From NCBI GenBank assembly GCA_028023455.1, contig JAQFVV010006238.1, positions 4,534,572 through 4,598,571 of the forward strand: DNA of 64,000 nt, read 5' to 3'. The first letter of the stretch is position 1. The number at the start of each line of letters is the position of its first letter. The notes beneath the pieces were generated by a model. That model was given only the letters and a program-made list of their open reading frames with translations, made no database searches and was not told where the DNA came from. Origin of the DNA: Epiperipatus broadwayi. Taxonomy: Eukaryota; Onychophora; Udeonychophora; Euonychophora; Peripatidae. A program made the position numbers and the translations under genes. This document shows positions 58,075 to 64,000 of the stretch, in pieces.

Positions 58075-60605
58075 AATTACATCATTATCCCAGATTAGCT
58101 TTAGGCACTATTTCACTTATTATTTCTAAATAATACATGGGCAATTTAAAAGTATTGCAGTTTGTAATGTTAACTGACTATTTATTAGTCTGCATTACAG
58201 CGACATGTGGAAATCAAGTCAGTGAGAACACTGGTAACTCAGTCAAATATCTCTCAATATATCCAACTATAGATTTTACTCTTATCTCTTGGTTGGATCT
58301 CAAGTGCATATCTATGTGAACAACAAGTGAATATGATCTATCAGGGCACCACTAGGTTAGCTGGACCTAGACAAAGTTATATTTATAACTTTTTCACATG
58401 TACCGGATTTGAATCCCTTTTTGGTACTTTATTTCTAATAAAAATGGAGGATTTTGCTTTTAGATCCATATCACCGTGTGTAATAATACTTAGATAACAT
58501 AAAACATCTTTAAACTAAAGTGGAGTATATAAATTCATTAGACAGAAATCATTTCTTAGATCTCAACATAATAAATGCGTTTCAATATTTTTCTTTACAA
58601 GTTTTACTAGCTCAGATTATCATTATTAACTTAGGATGGCAATTCACTCATCCTTGCATGAAATAGATGATGGGGTGGTGGTTATGATAATTATCCAGAA
58701 ATCACTAAATACTATGAAATCAATATTTATTTATGGCCTTTAAACATTTAACTAGTCATTAATTAAAACATTGATGACGATAATGATAACGATAATGGTT
58801 AACCACAGCTTTAGGACTAAGCCTAATCATAAACCTAATTTTTATAAAGAAATTCATAATTATTGCTTAATTTTAGTATATCTAATTGGAACTTAAATAG
58901 CTAATATTCACCTTGATGATGAATGATAACACTTAATAAAGACTACTCTTAATGAAATATATACACCTCGTTTAATAAAATAAACTAATATTTATTGCTG
59001 CATTTCTAACATATACATAAAAATTTCTATTCTTTTTTTAGTGACTTCCAATAATTCAAATTTATCTTGTTCAATGTCTATATTTTGCAGCTACCATTTC
59101 CATTTTTCTTTGGAACAATCTCTTTCTTGAGGTATATAATTATTTGATGATGATGATTCTATTGAGGTTATCTGCTTTAGTGGACAATTTGGAAATCATT
59201 ATATTAACTTTTCTTCTGTTCCTGTCAAGCATGATTCTTTTAGTGTATGAAGTACAGCAGTTGTTTTCACATTTATAATTTTTCTTGGGTTTAAACTCAG
59301 TTACTGGAACAATTAATTGGACTTGATGATTTAATATTTATCAGTAGATTACTCTTTTCCTGATCACCTTCCAATGCAGGTGAATGTTTTCTTCTTTCTA
59401 TTTAAAAACATCTTATTTCTCTCGGTCAGTTGAAAGGTGTAGAATATTATTTTTCAGACAAGACATATTTTCTTTCCTACATGATGCACTGGCTGGATGG
59501 TCTGGTCAACAGACGAGACATATATTAATTTTTTTACCCCGCCATTCTTGTATCTTCAATCCTAAAAAAAAAAAAAACTTAATAACAAAAAAAAGATTTC
59601 TGATTGAGATATTTGTAGAGTTAAAAACGCTTGTCCATTTAGTTTCAATATTTTTAAAAGTCTCTATAATAATAATATCAACTGATTTTTTAGACTGCTT
59701 TTATATCTGATTTTTTTTCTATTTTTATTTTTGACCAATTCGTTTTTAGCTGGAGAGTGCAATTCTTTTTTTTAGGAACATTAAAAAAAATCACACACCT
59801 GGTTTTCAGACAAACTTTTGTTTTGATGAAAAAAATAGCCTTAATCCTTTTTTTACATCTATGTAACATCTCAAATTTGAGCTTCTTTCTTTTGATCTTA
59901 AGATGAGACATTTTTAAAATTAGACTTCTCACATCGTCTCTAAGTTTTTCAACAGAAAAACAACCCTTATAATACAAAATTGTTGAGTAAGAAAAAAAAC
60001 AATTTAACAGATTTTCTTCCTTTTCTGTCAATATTTAATAAATAAAAATGTAGTGTATGTATGCAATGTACACACACACTCATTCAAATTATTTATAAAC
60101 TGACATTAAAATAATCTAATTGCTAGCGTAGTAATTATAACCCTAATATTTAAAATTAAATCCTTAGTTTCTAAATCCAAATTACAGTTATAGAAAAGCA
60201 AAAATAGAAGTATAGAATAAGATATTAAAATTTAGCAAGTGTAGATTAGTTTTAAAGAAAGTTAATATGTATAATTTAAAAGTGGCTAACTAAATAGCTT
60301 TTATAACACACACTGCCTATACATATGCATTATAACTTTATTTTTTTAACAAAAAAAATTAAATACTGAATAATTAACTGTGTGTACTACTCTTTTTGAG
60401 TTTTCTATCAACACACAAACAAATAAAGAATATAACTGTTGCCCCACTCTCTTTCTATCTTAAGCTTTTAGAACTGGATCTTGTAGGGTTTAAACTTGGA
60501 TGCCCTACCGCTTCCTTTTCTATATAAAAATGTGATGATGACTTTTATTCCACATTTTCTTTCCTGCACATTACTACAAATTTAGCTAATGACTAAATTG
60601 TAATG
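58075..60605. other. AT-rich DNA with one unassigned ORF
   Basis: No recognised repeat. The minus-strand frame 60031-59690 (113 residues, rich in Lys, Cys and Phe, containing EKLRDDVRSLILKMSHLK) has no identifiable domain and is most likely fortuitous. Confidence 0.4.
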
Positions 60606-60607
60606 GC

Positions 60608-60608
<1 letters not shown>

Positions 60609-60656
<48 letters not shown>
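60609..60656. repeat. (TA)n microsatellite
   Basis: About 48 bp of TA. Confidence 0.95.
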
Positions 60657-60660
<4 letters not shown>

Positions 60661-60957
60661 ATTAAATTGATTTACATTTTCAAGTTGATAACTGTCCATG
60701 ATAAAAGTTTCTGATGTTTTTTTTCTTTCCATCATTAACTGATTAAGAACTTTGGGAATCCAAAGTTCTTTATATGTTGCATTTAAAACATTAAGTACAT
60801 TCTACAAATCCTCACTAATCCATTGATGAATAACATTACATTCTTGATGTTTAACAACGCTAGCTTTAGAACATTTAATATGCTTGTATGGATCTATGGA
60901 TGTGTGTGTGTAAATAATTATGGAAAGATATAATCCCTAGTCATCATGCATAATACA

Positions 60958-61140
60958 TTTTTATGATTGTCGCACTACATGAAAAATTGATAAACCACTC
61001 TGCAGCATATATGCATTTCAAGAATTACCTTATTTGTCAGCTGTCTTGGTGCACTGCAACTAATTTATATAAATGAATTGTTTGTATATTTTAAAGTGGT
61101 TTGTCAATTTTTTTAATGTAATATGAGCCATAAAAGACAT
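60958..61140. mobile_element. Small MITE-like inverted-repeat element
   Basis: Left end tttttatgattgtcgcacta, catgaaaaattgataaaccact; right end agtggtttgtcaattttttt, aatgtaatatgagccataaa. About 40 bp of imperfect terminal inverted repeat, best over the inner 18 bp. The interior of about 100 bp is unique. No clear TSD and no family identified. Confidence 0.55.
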
Positions 61141-62340
61141 ATTATCTGCAACAATGGAAAATCGCATTTTTCTACACTTATATATATATATATTTAAGCT
61201 ACACTAATCCATTTATATGTGCTTATATGTGTTATCGTATATATATATTATTTTAAATAGAACTTCTAAAGTATTGTTTTCTGTTATTTATTAAGATTGA
61301 TGCAGTAACTATATTAAGCAGATTACAATGTTAAAAACGTAAAGATGAGCAATGATATAATTAAGAATTAAATTATAGTCTCATAGAACTGTATTTTCCA
61401 ATAAATGTCTTTTCGATACCTATAAATTAAAACATTTTTTTTCTATTTTTCTCTTTTGTCTGAAAAAGAAATATCTCATTTCGAATTGGCAGATCCCAAA
61501 TGACTTTACTAGATGCTAGATGAGCCATTCCCTACGACTCCTTTGATATTTTCAGTTAAAAAAAAAAAAATTCTACAAGAAAAGCAAAGATTGTTATGTG
61601 AAAATCTGCAACCAAGTTTGAAATTAAAATTTTGACCATGATAAAAAAGCTCCGTCGTGTATCTTTACAGAACGTTGGGAGATATTTTGTGTTCATCTAC
61701 ATCCGCTTTCAAGTTGCAGGATCCTCGGATAATAATTTAGCAGAATTATTGCTTCTTTCGTGGAAGGAGGAAAAAAGTAATTTGACTGTATTTTATGGAA
61801 AGCATTAAAAAATAAAACTGAAGTAAAAATATATGTATAAATTATTTAACGTTTGGTTAATATTTTGGTATTATTATAACACCAAAAATATATATTAAAA
61901 AGTTGTATATCAAAGGGGGGAGTAGACTGGAATCACTTTATCTAAAAAAGATAAACCACTTGAAAATGTGGCATTTATTTTACGGTCATATAGAACCTAG
62001 CAAAATTATAAAAATGTATATACCAAGAGGGGGGGGGGAGAGGGATGACGTTATTTTACAGCTGTGTTTTATATACAAATATCATTAGTTTTTTAATTTT
62101 TTCTCTTTTTTTTAAATGTTTATAATAATTCCTTCATTTTCTAGAACTGCTCCATTTCTTCATCAATTTAATTACGTCTCATCTCATTATTGAAAATTCT
62201 TGATATTTTAAAGTAGGGACAGACCAATTTGTTTTCTGCTCCTGTATGCATGTATTATTTAGGCTTAATAAGAAATGTATTTGGTGTGGTGTAGATGCGG
62301 TACGTTATTGTGTGTATATATATATTACTTTAAATATTAT
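61141..62340. other. AT-rich DNA, nothing recognised
   Basis: G-homopolymers at 61914 and 62029 within small open frames that lack any domain. Confidence 0.4.
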
Positions 62341-62344
62341 TTTT

Positions 62345-63310
62345 GAATATTATTGATCCACTGTAGGATGAAAGTCTCTGCAAGCTTCAGTCCATCACTT
62401 CTTTTTTTCAAATCACTTAAACAATTTATTTTTATATTCATATCATGTGTAATCTTTGTTATCTTTACAATTTCTTGGGATGCAATTTAAGATTTCAAGT
62501 ATCCATCAGTCGACTCCATTTCAGACTTTTAACTTTTGTGTGTGTGTGTGATGTCAGTAATACCTGTTTATTCTATCACCTAAGTATTCTGTCTGCATTC
62601 AGTATACGAAACATCAAATGTAAACTGGTATTAATTAGTATTAGAATTCTACTATCTATTGTCAGAGTTAGGAAATTCTAAATTGTGAACCTAATAGTGT
62701 CTTCCAGTGATTAATCTCGGCCATATTTGTGGATGCTCAGCTGATCAATTTCAACATCATCTCAATAATGTGTTGTGTGATCTGTAGTTTTTGTATTTCT
62801 CTATGTTTAAATGTTCATACAGCAGATCAATATATAAGAGCCAATAAGCCGTTATAAAAAATCTTTTTTAATAACCATACCCCCTTTTAACATTAGGTTG
62901 TGTTTATCATAACAATCTTTTTCAATAACCATACCCCTTTTTAACATTAGATTATGTTTACCATAAGCATCACATTCATTGTTTCTTTATCTTTAAAAGT
63001 CTAACTAAGATCTGTGTATTTGTTATCTTTTTCTTATTCACGATTATCGATTTTTTTGGTTTTCTATGAAAGGTCATTGTACTTTAATATTTCTAGTATT
63101 TATTTTCATTCCTGTTTTTTTTTTTGTTTTGTTTTTTTTTTGAATCAAGAATTATTTGCAAAAATAATTTCATCATATGCAAAATTTAGATGTCTTAAAT
63201 AATCTTTATTTATTTCTATTTTCTCGAGTTTTTCAGTTGATTCCTTGGATATTTATAGTAAAACTGCACAAATAGTTTTGGAAATATAGAATCACTTTAC
63301 TATTTATATT
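62345..63310 (-). pseudogene. RTE-like LINE fragment (RT palm to 3' end, decayed)
   Basis: Minus strand. FAYDEIIFANNS at about 63150-63185 corresponds to the FADD catalytic box with damage to the first Asp. A KVFTAVQ-like stretch has been replaced by degraded text at 63240-63290. The 3' block ccactgtaggatgaaagtctc lies at 62359-62380 and the gatgtcagtaatacctg block at 62551-62567. A tandem duplication (next entry) sits inside. Confidence 0.7.
62850..62975. repeat. Tandem duplication, about 58-bp unit
   Basis: aatcttttttaataaccataccccc ttttaacattaggttgtgtttatcataac is followed by aatctttttcaataaccatacccctttttaacattagattatgtttaccataag. Inside the LINE fragment. Confidence 0.85.
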
Positions 63311-63761
63311 TTATAATGTTATCTTCAGAGTATTTTCTGTAATATAATTGTTACATTTTAATAATCCTTCTTCAGAATATGACAATATATTTGAGTCTGT
63401 CTTAATAATCTAAAACTTTAATTATCATGGAAATGATTACAGTAATGATGTCTATCCATGGTTACAAATCCTTAGCATAATGGCCATTCATACTCATTGG
63501 TCTTTTTTATAGCTTTCTTTAATATTTAGCTACCATCTACTATTCTAAACTATTTTCAAATACAACTTTTTTTGTGTTTTTTTGCTTGGTTTGAGTCCAA
63601 ACTTTGCTGTAGCTAAGTTATAATTATCTTAGTAAAAAAATTGTATAGAGCTGATAAAAGATTGTTACTCTGTCATTTTCAATATTTTTTTTATCTTTTT
63701 TAAATGCCAATATCTTTTTTGCATTCTGCCAATCATCTAATACTTCTTTAACATTTAGACA

Positions 63762-63786
63762 TATATATATATATATATATATATAA
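63762..63786. repeat. (TA)n tract before half-copy of hairpin element
   Basis: Short TA run adjoining the element below, mirroring the arrangement at 57837-57918. Confidence 0.9.
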
Positions 63787-63788
63787 TT

Positions 63789-63876
63789 AGTTTCCAACCA
63801 GTAACCACCTAAACATTCACAGTAAATATAGCAACCAATATTTCTAACTGCTGTCAAGGCAACCTTCACATCTTTT
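63789..63876 (+). mobile_element. Single-orientation copy of the 57.9-kb hairpin element
   Basis: agtttccaaccagtaacc, acctaaacattcacagtaaa, then tagcaaccaatatttctaac and tgctgtcaaggcaaccttc. It continues through what is the spacer of the palindrome, read in the opposite sense, so it represents the basic unit from which the palindrome was built. About 90 percent identical. Confidence 0.85.
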
Positions 63877-63884
63877 ATTATATA

Positions 63885-64000
63885 TAATGAGGGTACCAAT
63901 AGCTCTTAACAAGCTTTTCAGAAAATCCCTATCCGCAGACTGGTTTCATGCTTTTGGAACTCCTCAGTGAAGCACTAGGATATTCAAGCATTAGAATATC
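63885..64000 (-). mobile_element. HHR-A element, left part (cut by window end)
   Basis: taccaatagctcttaacaag, cttttcagaaaatccctatcc, then the antisense ribozyme and caagcattagaatatc at the window edge. The element continues beyond the window. Confidence 0.75.
63930..63982 (-). ncRNA. Hammerhead-like ribozyme with GUC site (HHR-A)
   Basis: Minus strand: UAUCCUA-GUG-CUUCA, CUGAGGA (one change), stem II around GUUCC/GCAU, GAAAC-CA-GUC, UGCGG-AUA. Stem III is the 2-bp, 2-nt-loop form, with a canonical GUC. One core change predicts reduced activity. Confidence 0.6.

Noticed and set aside
59690-60031. 113-residue minus-strand ORF
   Set aside because: No domain, homopolymer-rich, and no splice or promoter context; kept only as a note in the region entry.

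Overview
The window is AT-rich, gene-poor eukaryotic DNA, almost certainly from an invertebrate animal. The evidence is a mix of decayed RTE-like LINEs, a Penelope-like element with a GIY-YIG endonuclease, mariner and Tigger/pogo-like DNA transposons, tRNA-derived SINEs, long (TA)n and (ATT)n microsatellites, and no bacterial-style gene packing. I cannot name the species. I find no convincing host protein-coding gene. Every protein-like stretch I recognise belongs to a transposable element, and most are broken by stops and frameshifts. The rest reads as intergenic or intronic sequence.

Layout. 0.4-5.4 kb: RTE-like LINE tails and a 300-bp ATT/GTT microsatellite. 5.8-7.7 kb: a nearly full-length but frameshifted Penelope-like element (PLE) on the minus strand. 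9.5-15.4 kb: a cluster of inverted-repeat elements, including an isolated ~500-bp palindrome at 11.5-12.0 kb. 18.5-31 kb: LINE tails, a 201-bp palindrome and a tRNA-derived SINE. 32.2-33.2 kb: a 941-bp foldback element with 16-bp flanking direct repeats. 34-46 kb: mostly unique AT-rich DNA with a mariner relic. 46.4-47.4 kb: a Tigger/pogo-like element. 50.4-51.4 kb: more copies of the foldback family. 52.8-55.7 kb: mariner, SINE and inverted-repeat relics. 57.3-58.1 kb: a LINE relic and a perfect 65-bp-arm palindrome. 62.3-64.0 kb: another LINE tail and the start of another foldback copy.

The most notable result comes from reading the foldback repeats as RNA. At least two unrelated families (called HHR-A and HHR-B here) contain a sequence that folds as a type I hammerhead ribozyme: the CUGAUGA box, a short stem II, a GAAA box, a minimal 2-3 bp stem III with a 2-nt loop, a cleavable triplet (GUC, GUU or AUA) and a two-part stem I. 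Paired changes in stem I and stem II between copies support the fold. In palindromic copies each arm carries a ribozyme, one per strand. HHR-B copies have 13- and 16-bp flanking direct repeats and occur in tandem at about 440-450 bp spacing, as expected of Penelope-associated or retrozyme-like non-autonomous retroelements. A third family (HHR-C) shows the same fold with CUGAAGA in place of CUGAUGA. The PLE in the same window is a candidate relative of the machinery that could have mobilised them; that link is inference. Coordinates of repeat ends are estimates by eye unless a TSD or exact arm is stated.
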